A DNA stretch of 9,379 nt from Bacillota bacterium (GTDB taxonomy: Bacteria > Bacillota > Clostridia > Saccharofermentanales > Fastidiosipilaceae). The translations under genes were made by a program, and so were the position numbers. Below, one piece after another: positions 1 to 6,603 of this stretch. The stretch covers positions 1 to 9,379 of the forward strand of contig JAEZVR010000068.1 of NCBI GenBank assembly GCA_023420715.1, given 5' to 3'. Numbering within the stretch: the first letter of the stretch is position 1; the number at the start of each line of letters is the position of its first letter. The notes beneath the pieces were generated by a model, which had not been told where the DNA came from, did no database searches, and saw nothing but the letters and a program-made list of their open reading frames with translations.

Positions 1-395
1 GTATGACTCATCCACACAATATTTTCAGACGGGACATTGCGGAACAAAACATCTGAGGTTTCTGATTGAATACGCACTTTGCCGTATTCCCGATGCTCAC
101 AGGTCTGAACCGTTCCGCCAAGCAAATGCGCCATGAGCTGTGCGCCATAACAAATACCCAAAACCGGAATGCCTAAATCAAAAATTCCCGGATCACAAGT
201 GGGCGAGCCAGGTCGGTACACGCTTTGAGGGCCCCCAGTAAAAATAATACCCTTATAGCCGCCTGCCCGAATAACATCCATGGGTGTTTTGTAGGACTTA
301 ATTTCACAATAGACCTGTAGATCTCGAACGCGACGTGCAATCAGTTGATTGTACTGACCGCCAAAATCTAAAACCAATATTGTCTCGTGTTTCAT
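1..395 (-). CDS. guaA: GMP synthase (glutamine-hydrolysing), N-terminal part, cut by window edge
   Basis: Translated by hand from the ATG at 395, this gives 131 residues beginning MKHETILVLDFGGQYNQL. This is the class I glutamine amidotransferase (GATase) domain that opens GuaA. Visible landmarks are the VLDFGGQYNQLIARRVRD opening, GIIFTGGPQSVY (about residues 49-60), and the nucleophile elbow GICYGAQ with catalytic Cys82. The family enzyme takes ammonia from glutamine and uses ATP to convert XMP to GMP in the cytoplasm, the last step of de novo guanine nucleotide synthesis. The ATP-pyrophosphatase and dimerisation domains would lie left of the window. The start is supported by AAAGAGG six bases upstream of the ATG. 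It follows uppP with a 59-base gap and may be in the same transcript. A pabA/trpG-type glutaminase subunit is less likely, because the FGGQYNQLIARRVR opening is typical of GuaA. Confidence 0.93.
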   Translation of the reverse strand, partial: MKHETILVLDFGGQYNQLIARRVRDLQVYCEIKSYKTPMDVIRAGGYKGIIFTGGPQSVYRPGSPTCDPGIFDLGIPVLGICYGAQLMAHLLGGTVQTCEHREYGKVRIQSETSDVLFRNVPSENIVWMSH

Positions 396-414
396 TTAAA
401 ACCTCTTTCTCGTA

Positions 415-428
415 TTCAAGATCTTGAA
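415..428. promoter_or_regulatory. 14-bp perfect palindrome upstream of guaA
   Basis: TTCAAGATCTTGAA reads the same on both strands. It lies in the 59-base gap between uppP and guaA, just upstream of the guaA Shine-Dalgarno. It could be a binding site for a dimeric regulator, or chance. No clear promoter hexamers or T-tract accompany it, so it is unlikely to be a terminator. Function is unknown. Confidence 0.3.
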
Positions 429-454
429 CGCTCGCTAAACCTGGAAGCGACGAT

Positions 455-1279
455 TTAATGGACAACTTTTAAAAGCAGGAGAACCAGCAACAGGCCGGAA
501 AGCGCCAACCGATAGTAGCCAAAGCCACGTAAACGATGCGTCCGCAAAAATCTCATAAAAGCTTTAACCACCAAAAAGGCTACCAAAAAAGCCACCAAAA
601 AACCGAGAATCAAAGCCGCCCAATGTGCTTCGGTCATAGACGATAAGTCCATTTTGCGTAAACTCCAGCCAGATGCTCCAAACATAATGGGAATTGCCAA
701 GAAAAAAGAATATTCAGCAGCCAAGGCGGTCGAAAATCCGCCTAGCCATCCCCCCATAATTGTAGAAGCCGATCGAGAAAATCCAGGCCACAAAGATAAA
801 CATTGAAAGACGCCTACCAATAGAGCTTGCCGTGGCGTGATATCTTCTAGTCGTGTTAATCTTCCTCGATCACCTTTCCAGTTTTCAAAACCAATCAGCA
901 AAAGTCCGCCCACGACTAGTGCTGCAATAACGGTCGGAACAGAAAACAGGTGATGATCAATAAAATCATCGAACAAAACACCTAAAACTGCTGCCGGCAA
1001 ACAGCCAATGATCCAGATGCCAAAAAATCTCAAAGCTGTCTTGTCGCCTCGAAAAACACCTTTTAGTTTTTCCCAAATTTTAGGCCAAAACAAACAAACG
1101 ACTGCGAGAATAGCCCCGAGCTGAATGACCACCGAAAACATTTTATTGAAATCATCATTTTTCCAATCAATTAAAGATTGTGTGATGATCAAATGACCTG
1201 TCGAAGAAACCGGCAAAAATTCCGTGAGTCCCTCTACAATACCTAAAAAAATCGCTTTCAGCACAAAAAAGATTTCCAT
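455..1279 (-). CDS. uppP: Undecaprenyl-diphosphatase UppP (BacA)
   Basis: This 274-residue integral membrane protein has the usual length of the UppP/BacA family. The family removes a phosphate from undecaprenyl diphosphate and so recycles the lipid carrier for peptidoglycan and other wall polymers. Extra copies can confer bacitracin resistance. The two diagnostic motifs are present. GIVEGLTEFLPVSSTGHL near the N-terminus (residues 13-30) holds Glu16, Glu20, Ser26 and His29. PGFSRSASTIMGG (165-177) holds Arg169. About eight hydrophobic segments can be seen, including the stretch with repeated LVAF units near residue 225. Its ATG lies two bases after the stop of the upstream FAH-family gene. 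GAGG inside that gene's last codons serves as the ribosome site, so the two are probably translationally coupled. Identification is secure; no key residue is missing. Confidence 0.97.
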   Translation of the reverse strand: MEIFFVLKAIFLGIVEGLTEFLPVSSTGHLIITQSLIDWKNDDFNKMFSVVIQLGAILAVVCLFWPKIWEKLKGVFRGDKTALRFFGIWIIGCLPAAVLGVLFDDFIDHHLFSVPTVIAALVVGGLLLIGFENWKGDRGRLTRLEDITPRQALLVGVFQCLSLWPGFSRSASTIMGGWLGGFSTALAAEYSFFLAIPIMFGASGWSLRKMDLSSMTEAHWAALILGFLVAFLVAFLVVKAFMRFLRTHRLRGFGYYRLALSGLLLVLLLLKVVH

Positions 1280-1281
1280 AT

Positions 1282-2076
1282 TTACGCCTCATCTTTTTCC
1301 ACTTGATTAATCAGTCTGCCGATCCCAGAAATATCCACTTCAACACGGTCTCCAATCTGCAAAGGACCAACCCCTTCAGGCGTGCCCGTCAAGATGAGAT
1401 CCCCCGGTAAAAGTGTCATGTTTTGACTAATATAAGCAATCAATTCCGCAAGACTAAACCGCATTTGCTCAATGGGTGCCGTTTGGCGACATTGTCCGTT
1501 GACATAGGTGGTAATCTGCGTTTTTTCAGCATGGGGCAATTGATCAACAACGACAGGGCCCAGGGGCAAGAATGTATCGAATGATTTCCCACGAGCCCAC
1601 TGCCCATCTTGTCGCTGAAGATCTCTAGCCGTGACTTCATTTGCACAAGTATAGCCCCACACATAGCCCAAGGCTTGTGCAGGCGTGGTGTGATGACAGC
1701 GTTTTCCCATAATCACGGCCAGTTCACCTTCGTAGTGAACTTGATTCGATTGTTTGGGATAGCGAATCGATGCTTGATGGGGCAACAGTGCAGACGGCGC
1801 TTTTAAAAACAAGGTGGGTTCAGGTCTAATTTCCGATTGTAATTCCGCCGCATGTTTTAGGTAATTAACACCCACGCAAACAATTTTTGAGGGCGTGCAT
1901 GGCACGGTTAATGCCATCTGATCAAGTGCAAAACGTCTAACGGTTTTACAAGGTTCCAATCCACCCGCTGTAAAAGGATCGCCCGCCAGCTCAACGACCG
2001 TATTCCCTGTTACTTCTCCCCATTTGGCGATCTGATCCACCAAAAAACGACAATACATTCGAGGTCTATTTTCCAT
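1282..2076 (-). CDS. Fumarylacetoacetate hydrolase (FAH) family protein
   Basis: The 264 residues match the FAH fold that covers fumarylpyruvate hydrolases, acylpyruvases, HpaG-type isomerase/decarboxylases and oxaloacetate decarboxylases. A short N-terminal segment (to about 62) precedes the catalytic domain. Landmarks are KIVCVGVNYLKHAAEL (64-79), the metal motif HYEGELAVIMGK (114-125, Glu116 and Glu118), GYTCANEVTARDLQ (141-154) and LTGTPEGVG (229-237). In most relatives I recall, the third metal ligand is Asp in an ND-V-T/S-ARD context. Here it is Glu147, a conservative but notable change. The exact substrate cannot be read from sequence: a cytoplasmic, divalent-metal-dependent enzyme acting on a 2-oxo acid or acylpyruvate is the safe call. 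AAGGAGC six bases upstream supports the start. It sits 32 bases after glnN and two bases before uppP, in an apparent operon. Neither neighbour suggests a catabolic pathway, so a metabolite clean-up role is possible but inferred. Confidence 0.9.
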   Translation of the reverse strand: MENRPRMYCRFLVDQIAKWGEVTGNTVVELAGDPFTAGGLEPCKTVRRFALDQMALTVPCTPSKIVCVGVNYLKHAAELQSEIRPEPTLFLKAPSALLPHQASIRYPKQSNQVHYEGELAVIMGKRCHHTTPAQALGYVWGYTCANEVTARDLQRQDGQWARGKSFDTFLPLGPVVVDQLPHAEKTQITTYVNGQCRQTAPIEQMRFSLAELIAYISQNMTLLPGDLILTGTPEGVGPLQIGDRVEVDISGIGRLINQVEKDEA

Positions 2077-2108
2077 AAGTGGCTCCTTTTTAAATCTCAG
2101 ACATCCGA

Positions 2109-4244
2109 TTAGACACGATAGACCATCTCACCATAACTTGGATAGGGCCACAAGGTGCTTGGCATGATCAATTCGATATCATCCACAATTGCTCTGAGGG
2201 TTTTCATCGTCTGGCTCAGCTGTTCTTCGCAATAACGCGCACGCGCCAGCACCACCTCGATCTCGACACAAGCAGCGACATCCTCGAGCAAACGATGAAC
2301 CTCTTGAGACATTTGATCCATGCCCTTGCTCAGTCCCGTCAACCTTTCTTGGAGAGAAGTATTCGACACGCCACATTGCTCGCATTGCAATAACGTCTGT
2401 GTCAATTCAGATAAGTATTTCACGCAGGCTGGATAAATATCTTGACGTACCATATCAATGGCCGTTCTAGCCTCGATCAATTTGACATGGGCATAATTTT
2501 CTAGCAAAACGCCATGACGCGCTCTAACCTCTGCTTCGGATAACACATTTTGAGCCGACATCACATTGATGTTTTTGTCGGCAATGAAGCGATCTAAAGC
2601 AGAAACCGTGCTGTCTAAACGCAACAAACCTCTCTTCTCGGCCTCTTTACTCCATGAATCGGCATAATTATCGCCATTGTAAATGACCCGCTTATGCTTC
2701 AGAATAATTTCCTTAAAAATATCCAGGGCCATTTGATCGACATTATCCGCTCTGCTCAGCTGATCTGCAATATCGGATAAAGACTGAGCCACAATCGTAT
2801 TGAGAATAAAGCAAGGACCAGCCACATTGATCTGCGATCCAGGCATCCTAAATTCGAAACGATTGCCTGTATAAGCAAAGGGGGATGTGCGATTGCGATC
2901 TGTCGTATCCACTGTGCATTCCGAAATTGAGGTCACACCAAAATTGGTAGCCGCATGTTGTAAGCATTTAATCGGCTGACCAGCTTCAATACAGTCGATG
3001 AGAGATTGAAGTTCCTCACCAACAGTCATGGACAAGATAGCTGGCGGTGCCTCATGAGAGCCCAAACGATGTTCGTTCGACGCAGAAGAAACCGACATCA
3101 ACAATAAATCGCCATACGTATCCAACGCTTTGATCACGGCACCCAAAAAAATCATGAATTGACGGTTAGATACCAAGTCCTCTCCTGGATCCAAAAGATT
3201 TTCACCATCATCTGTGCCCAATGACCAATTAATATGTTTTCCACTCCCAGAAAGCCCAGCAAAGGGTTTTTCGTGCAATAGACAAACCAAATGATGTCTT
3301 CTGGCAATCTTCTTCATCAGTTCCATGACGATCATGTTGTGATCGGCTGCCATGGTAGAAGCCTCAAAAACAACGGCTAATTCGTGTTGCCCAGGCGCCA
3401 CCTCATTATGTTTGGTTTTTGCGCTAACCCCTAATCGCCATAGGGCAACATCCAAATCACGCATAAAATGGCTAATGCGTTGATTAATCACACCGTAATA
3501 CTGATCGGATAATTCTTGTCCACGCGGCGGACGAGCACCAAACAATGTCCGACCCGTAAATTTTAAATCTGGGCGTTTTTCGTAATCTTCCTCTGCAACA
3601 ATAAAATACTCTTGTTCAGGACCAATATGAGAAATAATTTTTTGAGCTTTTGTGTTACCGAACAAACGCAAAACCCGCATTGCTTGACGGTTCAACGCTT
3701 CTACTGATCGCAAAAGCGGCGCCTTTTTATCTAAAACCTCTCCAGTATGCGAGAAAAAAGCGGTCGGTATATATAAGGTTCCATCTTTAATAAAGGCTGG
3801 GGAAGTGCAATCCCATGCCGTATAGCCCCTTGCCGCAGCGGTCTCTCTTAATCCGCCAGAAGGGAAAGAAGAGGCATCTGGTTCACCCTTAATCAGCGCT
3901 TTTCCCGAAAATTCCAAAATAATTTTTCCGTTTGAAGTTGGCTGAATGAAAGCATCGTGTTTTTCGCCAGTTGTACCCGTCATTGGCATGAACCAATGTG
4001 TATAATGGGTCGCGCCTTTTTCGACAGCCCATTGTTTCATGGCGGCGGCCACTTCCCCAGCAATCGACGAGTCGAGTGGTTCACTCGCATCAATCGTCTG
4101 TTTTAACTTGCAATATGTCTGAGAAGACAGACGGGTCCGCATGACGGAATCGTTAAAAACCAATTCCCCAAAATAATCCGTCGGATCGGGCGTAAACGGA
4201 GAAACCGCTGTTGTATCTAAATGCCAATCATCTGCTGACTTCAT
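2109..4244 (-). CDS. glnN: Type III glutamine synthetase (GSIII)
   Basis: This 711-residue protein is the large GSIII form (usually about 700-730 residues), not the roughly 450-residue GSI. It makes glutamine from glutamate and ammonia using ATP. Visible catalytic motifs in order are GPEQEYF (208-214, metal-binding Glu), HNEVAPGQHE (279-288, characteristic of GSIII), GSGKHINWS (333-341, glutamate/metal site His), NEHRLGSHEAPPA (390-402) and DRNRTSPFAYTGNRFEFR (449-466, nucleotide and phosphate contacts). The C-terminal quarter is helical and rich in Glu/Arg, as expected for GSIII. No Tyr adenylylation site of the GSI type is evident. The start at 4244 has AGAGGAA six bases upstream. It follows a hairpin after trxA, so it probably heads its own unit with the FAH-family gene, uppP and perhaps guaA downstream. 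I could not find a convincing promoter in the short gap. GSIII occurs in several phyla, including Bacteroidota, Bacillota and cyanobacteria, so it does not identify the host. Confidence 0.97.
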   Translation of the reverse strand: MKSADDWHLDTTAVSPFTPDPTDYFGELVFNDSVMRTRLSSQTYCKLKQTIDASEPLDSSIAGEVAAAMKQWAVEKGATHYTHWFMPMTGTTGEKHDAFIQPTSNGKIILEFSGKALIKGEPDASSFPSGGLRETAAARGYTAWDCTSPAFIKDGTLYIPTAFFSHTGEVLDKKAPLLRSVEALNRQAMRVLRLFGNTKAQKIISHIGPEQEYFIVAEEDYEKRPDLKFTGRTLFGARPPRGQELSDQYYGVINQRISHFMRDLDVALWRLGVSAKTKHNEVAPGQHELAVVFEASTMAADHNMIVMELMKKIARRHHLVCLLHEKPFAGLSGSGKHINWSLGTDDGENLLDPGEDLVSNRQFMIFLGAVIKALDTYGDLLLMSVSSASNEHRLGSHEAPPAILSMTVGEELQSLIDCIEAGQPIKCLQHAATNFGVTSISECTVDTTDRNRTSPFAYTGNRFEFRMPGSQINVAGPCFILNTIVAQSLSDIADQLSRADNVDQMALDIFKEIILKHKRVIYNGDNYADSWSKEAEKRGLLRLDSTVSALDRFIADKNINVMSAQNVLSEAEVRARHGVLLENYAHVKLIEARTAIDMVRQDIYPACVKYLSELTQTLLQCEQCGVSNTSLQERLTGLSKGMDQMSQEVHRLLEDVAACVEIEVVLARARYCEEQLSQTMKTLRAIVDDIELIMPSTLWPYPSYGEMVYRV

Positions 4245-4280
4245 GAAACATTCCTCTTTCTGTGTTTAGAAAATGGTATG

Positions 4281-4306
4281 AAAATGAGCCGCCCAAACGG
4301 CGACTC
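4281..4306 (-). terminator. Probable Rho-independent terminator after trxA
   Basis: On the minus strand, 10 bases past the trxA stop, GAGTCGCC pairs with GGCGGCTC (8 bp including one G-T wobble) around a GTTTG loop. ATTTT follows. The stem is GC-rich but the T-run is short, so termination may be partial and allow readthrough into glnN. Confidence 0.6.
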
Positions 4307-4315
4307 GCTTCATCT

Positions 4316-4633
4316 TTAATCCAATTCTAATAAGGCCATTAATGCTGGCTTTGGTCTGGCCCCGACAACCTTATTAATGACTTCACCCTTTTTAAGGGCA
4401 ACAAGGGTAGGCACATTCATTACATTGAATTTCTGAGACAATTTCGGGCTCTCATCCACATTGACTTTTACAATAAGGGCACGATCTGCCAATTCTGTCG
4501 CCAGTTGATCTAAAACCGGTGACATCATTTTACAGGGACCACACCATTCTGCATAAAAATCAACCAAAACAGGCACTTCTGCCTGCAAAACGACCGTTTC
4601 AAAATTTTGCTCATTCACCATTAAGACACTCAT
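4316..4633 (-). CDS. trxA: Thioredoxin
   Basis: This is a 105-residue classical thioredoxin. It holds the redox site WCGPCK (Trp30-Lys35, cysteines 31 and 34), a buried Asp25, and the cis-proline loop NVPT (Pro75). The length matches the family. The protein is a cytoplasmic dithiol donor for ribonucleotide reductase, methionine sulfoxide reductases and other targets, and is recharged by thioredoxin reductase, which is not in this window. An ATG four codons further upstream (4645) opens the longest frame. I prefer the ATG at 4633, because a perfect GGAGG lies five bases before it and overlaps the upstream ATG. The gene follows ftsB by 86 bases and is closed by a hairpin. It may be read from the mazG-ftsB unit, from a weak promoter of its own, or both. 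Confidence 0.96.
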   Translation of the reverse strand: MSVLMVNEQNFETVVLQAEVPVLVDFYAEWCGPCKMMSPVLDQLATELADRALIVKVNVDESPKLSQKFNVMNVPTLVALKKGEVINKVVGARPKPALMALLELD

Positions 4634-4638
4634 ATTAA

Positions 4639-4643
4639 CCTCC
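4639..4643 (-). promoter_or_regulatory. Shine-Dalgarno GGAGG that fixes the trxA start
   Basis: GGAGG on the minus strand lies five bases upstream of the ATG at 4633. It overlaps the first codons of the alternative longer reading (ATG at 4645), which argues against that start. Confidence 0.8.
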
Positions 4644-4654
4644 ATATCTTTCGT

Positions 4655-4660
4655 ATTTTA
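4655..4660 (-). promoter_or_regulatory. Possible -10 element for trxA
   Basis: TAAAAT (in TGATAAAAT) lies in the 86-base gap between ftsB and trxA, about 20 bases before the trxA start. It matches the -10 consensus at five of six positions. No good -35 box stands 16-18 bases upstream, so this is a weak candidate for a trxA-specific promoter. Confidence 0.3.
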
Positions 4661-4719
4661 TCACGAACCAAAAGCAGATCACAGCTAAGCCATGCATCGG
4701 ATGACTGATTTGTGGATGA

Positions 4720-5040
4720 TCAATCAGGTTCTGAAGAAACCCCTGCGGTTTGAGGCGTCTTAAATAAAATTTCACCTGGTCGTACCATGCCCAGTTGATC
4801 TCGTGCAATTCGCTCAATGGCCGCATCTTCATTCAGATGTGCCAATTGCTCCGATAAGGCGTTGTGCGCCTGTTCTAATTCACCTAATTTTTGACGAAGA
4901 CTCGAAGCCTTTTCCTTTAATTGTTGATGCATTCGTCTTTGCTGACACGAGACGACCCCAAAAATAATGAGCATCGCCACGCAAATCAACAAAACAAAAG
5001 GCTTTAGCCAACGTCTGACGGCCATTGTAAAAGGCGTCAT
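4720..5040 (-). CDS. ftsB: Septum formation initiator, FtsB/DivIC family
   Basis: This 106-residue bitopic membrane protein has a short basic N-terminus and one hydrophobic segment (about residues 12-31). A Gln/Leu/Glu-rich coiled coil follows (about 33-72), then the family's hallmark tail IERIARDQLGMVRPGEILFK (75-94). In the family, FtsB/DivIC pairs with FtsL and DivIB/FtsQ outside the membrane to activate septal wall synthesis by FtsWI. Its ATG overlaps the stop of the S4-domain gene (ATGA), with GAGG seven bases upstream, so it is probably translationally coupled. A second ATG at 5025 would remove five residues without touching the domain. In B. subtilis divIC lies in the same block but is separated from yabO by yabP and yabQ, which are absent here. 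By that synteny, divIC would be an equally good name. Confidence 0.9.
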   Translation of the reverse strand: MTPFTMAVRRWLKPFVLLICVAMLIIFGVVSCQQRRMHQQLKEKASSLRQKLGELEQAHNALSEQLAHLNEDAAIERIARDQLGMVRPGEILFKTPQTAGVSSEPD

Positions 5041-5297
5041 GGCCCAACCTCATTGTCTAAAGCCATTTCGTAAAGCGATGCCGCTTCCTCTTTTCGGACC
5101 ACTTCTTTAATTTGCGTCACGCGCACGGTCGTTGTGCCATTGCCAAAGCCAATGCGCAAAACATCTCCAACTTTAAGTGCCGTCCCAGGTTTTGCCACCT
5201 TACCATTAATCATCACACGCCCTGCTGCACAAAGCTCGTTGGCAACGCTGCGACGTTTGATGATTCGAGAAAGTTTTAAATATTTATCTAATCGCAT
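5037..5297 (-). CDS. rqcP: S4-domain RNA-binding protein, RqcP/YabO family
   Basis: The 86 residues open with MRLDKYLKLSRIIKRRSVAN and continue as a single S4 RNA-binding domain (about 1-60: GRVMINGKVAKPGTALKVGD). The tail is KEVVRKEEAASLYEM, which closely resembles B. subtilis YabO/RqcP as I remember it. RqcP binds the 50S subunit with RqcH during ribosome-associated quality control and stabilises the P-site tRNA while alanine tails are added to stalled chains. The related heat-shock protein Hsp15 (HslR) is the other candidate, but it is longer. The position between mazG and ftsB/divIC supports RqcP. The start has GGGTGAG just upstream of the ATG. It lies 76 bases after mazG and overlaps ftsB by four bases. 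Confidence 0.9.
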   Translation of the reverse strand: MRLDKYLKLSRIIKRRSVANELCAAGRVMINGKVAKPGTALKVGDVLRIGFGNGTTTVRVTQIKEVVRKEEAASLYEMALDNEVGP

Positions 5298-5373
5298 AGC
5301 TCACCCAATGCCTTAAAAATTCAGATGTTATTATCTTACACCATAACAACTGTAATGAATCAAACGGTGTACG

Positions 5374-6234
5374 TCATTCAAGCGGTACCACACTTTTTTG
5401 AAATTGATTCAGTGCAGATTGAATCGCCTTCGCCAAAGGTTCAGTTGCAGCATGCAAACTTTCTGCTAAAGCGACTTCTAGGGAAACATCCTGATCTTTT
5501 GCCCACTTTGACAACCACAGGAGTTGCTGTCCGAACAGCTGTCTAGTATGCTCCTGCGAGTCATCTCCGCCATCGATCCATGTATCAATATCACCGACAC
5601 AAAAAGCGTCTGCATGCCGGCAGTCTCGGCTTGGCAACTGCCAAGAAACAACGATATCTGGATGCCCAGCTAGCCATGCAGCAAAGTCATGCGCCACCTT
5701 CCAATAGGTATCTGCCGCCATCAACATGCTCGATGATTGCCGCCATTCTGCCAATTTTTCTGCCAGCCTCGCCAAGCTCTGCCAAGCAATGCGATCTGCT
5801 TCTGTCCACCCCTGCATTGGAATGCTGGGCACCAGCTCCTGGGCTTTCTGACGCGCCCACAACTGTGCGCGTGCCGCATCATCTCGAACCTGATCCCCTA
5901 AAAATACATGCGGATGTCGATGAATTAATTTACGACATATACCGTCTAAAACGGCTTGCCGTTTAAATGTGTCCGCCGACTCCCCCAAAACGATCTGAAA
6001 AGCAACTTGAAACAAAACATCACCCAGTTCCTCTGCCAGGTGGTCTTGATCTTCTGTCAAAATGGCGCAAATTGCCTCGTGTACTTCTTCAATAAAATAT
6101 CGAGTCAGCCCTGGGGCCGTTTGTTTAGCATCCCAAGCACAGCCATCCGGGCCTCTTAAGACATGCACCAATTCAATGAGATCATCAAAGGAAAATCCGC
6201 CCTTGCTTGCCCGTTCGATCCATTCAGTTTTCAT
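5374..6234 (-). CDS. mazG: MazG-family nucleoside triphosphate pyrophosphohydrolase
   Basis: This 286-residue protein has the two-repeat length of E. coli-type MazG, without the N-terminal methylase domain of B. subtilis YabN. Family members hydrolyse NTPs to NMP and pyrophosphate, clearing aberrant nucleotides in the cytoplasm. The N-terminal repeat is clear: LRGPDGCAWDAKQT (26-39), the metal motif EEVHE (Glu49, 50, 53), EELGD (Glu69, Asp72) and KLIHRHPHVFLG (103-113). The second repeat, after VPSIP at 135-139, is strongly diverged. The segments that should carry EExxE and ExxD read KVAHDFAAW (179-187) and LFGQQLLWLSKWA (233-245), so most metal-binding acids appear lost. The start overlaps the preceding small gene by 11 bases, with GGTGG upstream as ribosome site. 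The MazG call is secure; activity of the second domain is doubtful. Confidence 0.92.
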   Translation of the reverse strand: MKTEWIERASKGGFSFDDLIELVHVLRGPDGCAWDAKQTAPGLTRYFIEEVHEAICAILTEDQDHLAEELGDVLFQVAFQIVLGESADTFKRQAVLDGICRKLIHRHPHVFLGDQVRDDAARAQLWARQKAQELVPSIPMQGWTEADRIAWQSLARLAEKLAEWRQSSSMLMAADTYWKVAHDFAAWLAGHPDIVVSWQLPSRDCRHADAFCVGDIDTWIDGGDDSQEHTRQLFGQQLLWLSKWAKDQDVSLEVALAESLHAATEPLAKAIQSALNQFQKSVVPLE

Positions 6235-6523
6235 GATCTGCCACCGCTTCTACATGAAACAGGCGTAGCCGCATTCGGTCAAACGCAACAGTTTCATCAA
6301 ATTGTTCTGGAAAAAACAAGGTCTGATGAAAACGAGAAAACTCCCGCGTGTTTTTGTCCAACCACAGGGGTATCGGTGCATGAACCAACCGACATAATTC
6401 AACAAGTGCAGAAGACATCATTTGACTAAACCCTGCACCCTTTTGAGGCCGCTGACATTGCGCTTGTTGGATCACCAAATTTTGACGATAGAGCGTCAAT
6501 TCAATTGTGAAATAATCTTGCAT
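6224..6523 (-). CDS. Small conserved-looking protein of unknown function, first gene of the mazG operon
   Basis: I do not recognise this 99-residue protein. It has no signal peptide or membrane segment and is likely cytoplasmic. The pattern suggests a beta-hairpin (YFTIELTLYRQNLVIQQAQC, 4-23), a Gly/Pro turn (PQKGAGF), a helix with MMSSALVELCRL (35-46), then PLWLDKNTREFSRFHQ (52-67), FFPEQF (70-75) and a final strand (FDRMRLRLFHVE). That looks like a folded alpha/beta domain rather than a chance frame. Reality is supported by AAGGTG just before the ATG, by an 11-base overlap with mazG, and by a plausible promoter at suitable distance upstream. Guilt by association points to nucleotide-pool or translation quality control, but this is only inference. 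Confidence 0.7.
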   Translation of the reverse strand: MQDYFTIELTLYRQNLVIQQAQCQRPQKGAGFSQMMSSALVELCRLVHAPIPLWLDKNTREFSRFHQTLFFPEQFDETVAFDRMRLRLFHVEAVADHEN

Positions 6524-6574
6524 AACACCTTAAAAATGCACATATTGTTTACAAATTACCCATAAAGCATTTAC

Positions 6575-6603
6575 ATAAGAACTTTAGACTGAGAATGTCT
6601 CAA
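6575..6603 (-). promoter_or_regulatory. Predicted sigma-70/A promoter of the orf99-mazG-rqcP-ftsB unit
   Basis: On the minus strand TTGAGA (6598-6603, four of six to the -35 consensus) is followed after 17 bases by TCTTAT (6575-6580, four of six to -10). It stands about 50 bases upstream of the first gene and just downstream of a terminator, as expected for an operon head. Confidence 0.5.

Noticed and set aside
571..606. Three degenerate 12-base units (ccaaaaa-gcta-like) inside uppP
   Set aside because: They encode repeated LVAF in a membrane helix, and the protein length stays normal for UppP. This looks like hydrophobic codon bias rather than a functional repeat.
1440..1806. Open frames on both strands inside the FAH-family gene (1440-1664 minus, 1609-1806 plus)
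   Set aside because: They lie wholly within a well-supported gene, have no family resemblance and no good ribosome sites.
4635..4832. 65-codon minus-strand frame overlapping the ftsB end and the trxA leader
   Set aside because: It is out of frame with ftsB, covers the trxA control region, and shows no recognisable domain.
5298..5373. Possible promoter or terminator in the 76-base gap between mazG and rqcP
   Set aside because: An AT-rich GATAAT and a 6-bp inverted pair (TACACC/GGTGTA) with a long loop are present, but spacing to any -35 is wrong and no T-tract follows the pair.
5134..6429. Several plus-strand frames opposite rqcP, mazG and the 99-residue gene
   Set aside because: They are antisense shadows of coding sequence with no promoter, ribosome site or protein pattern.
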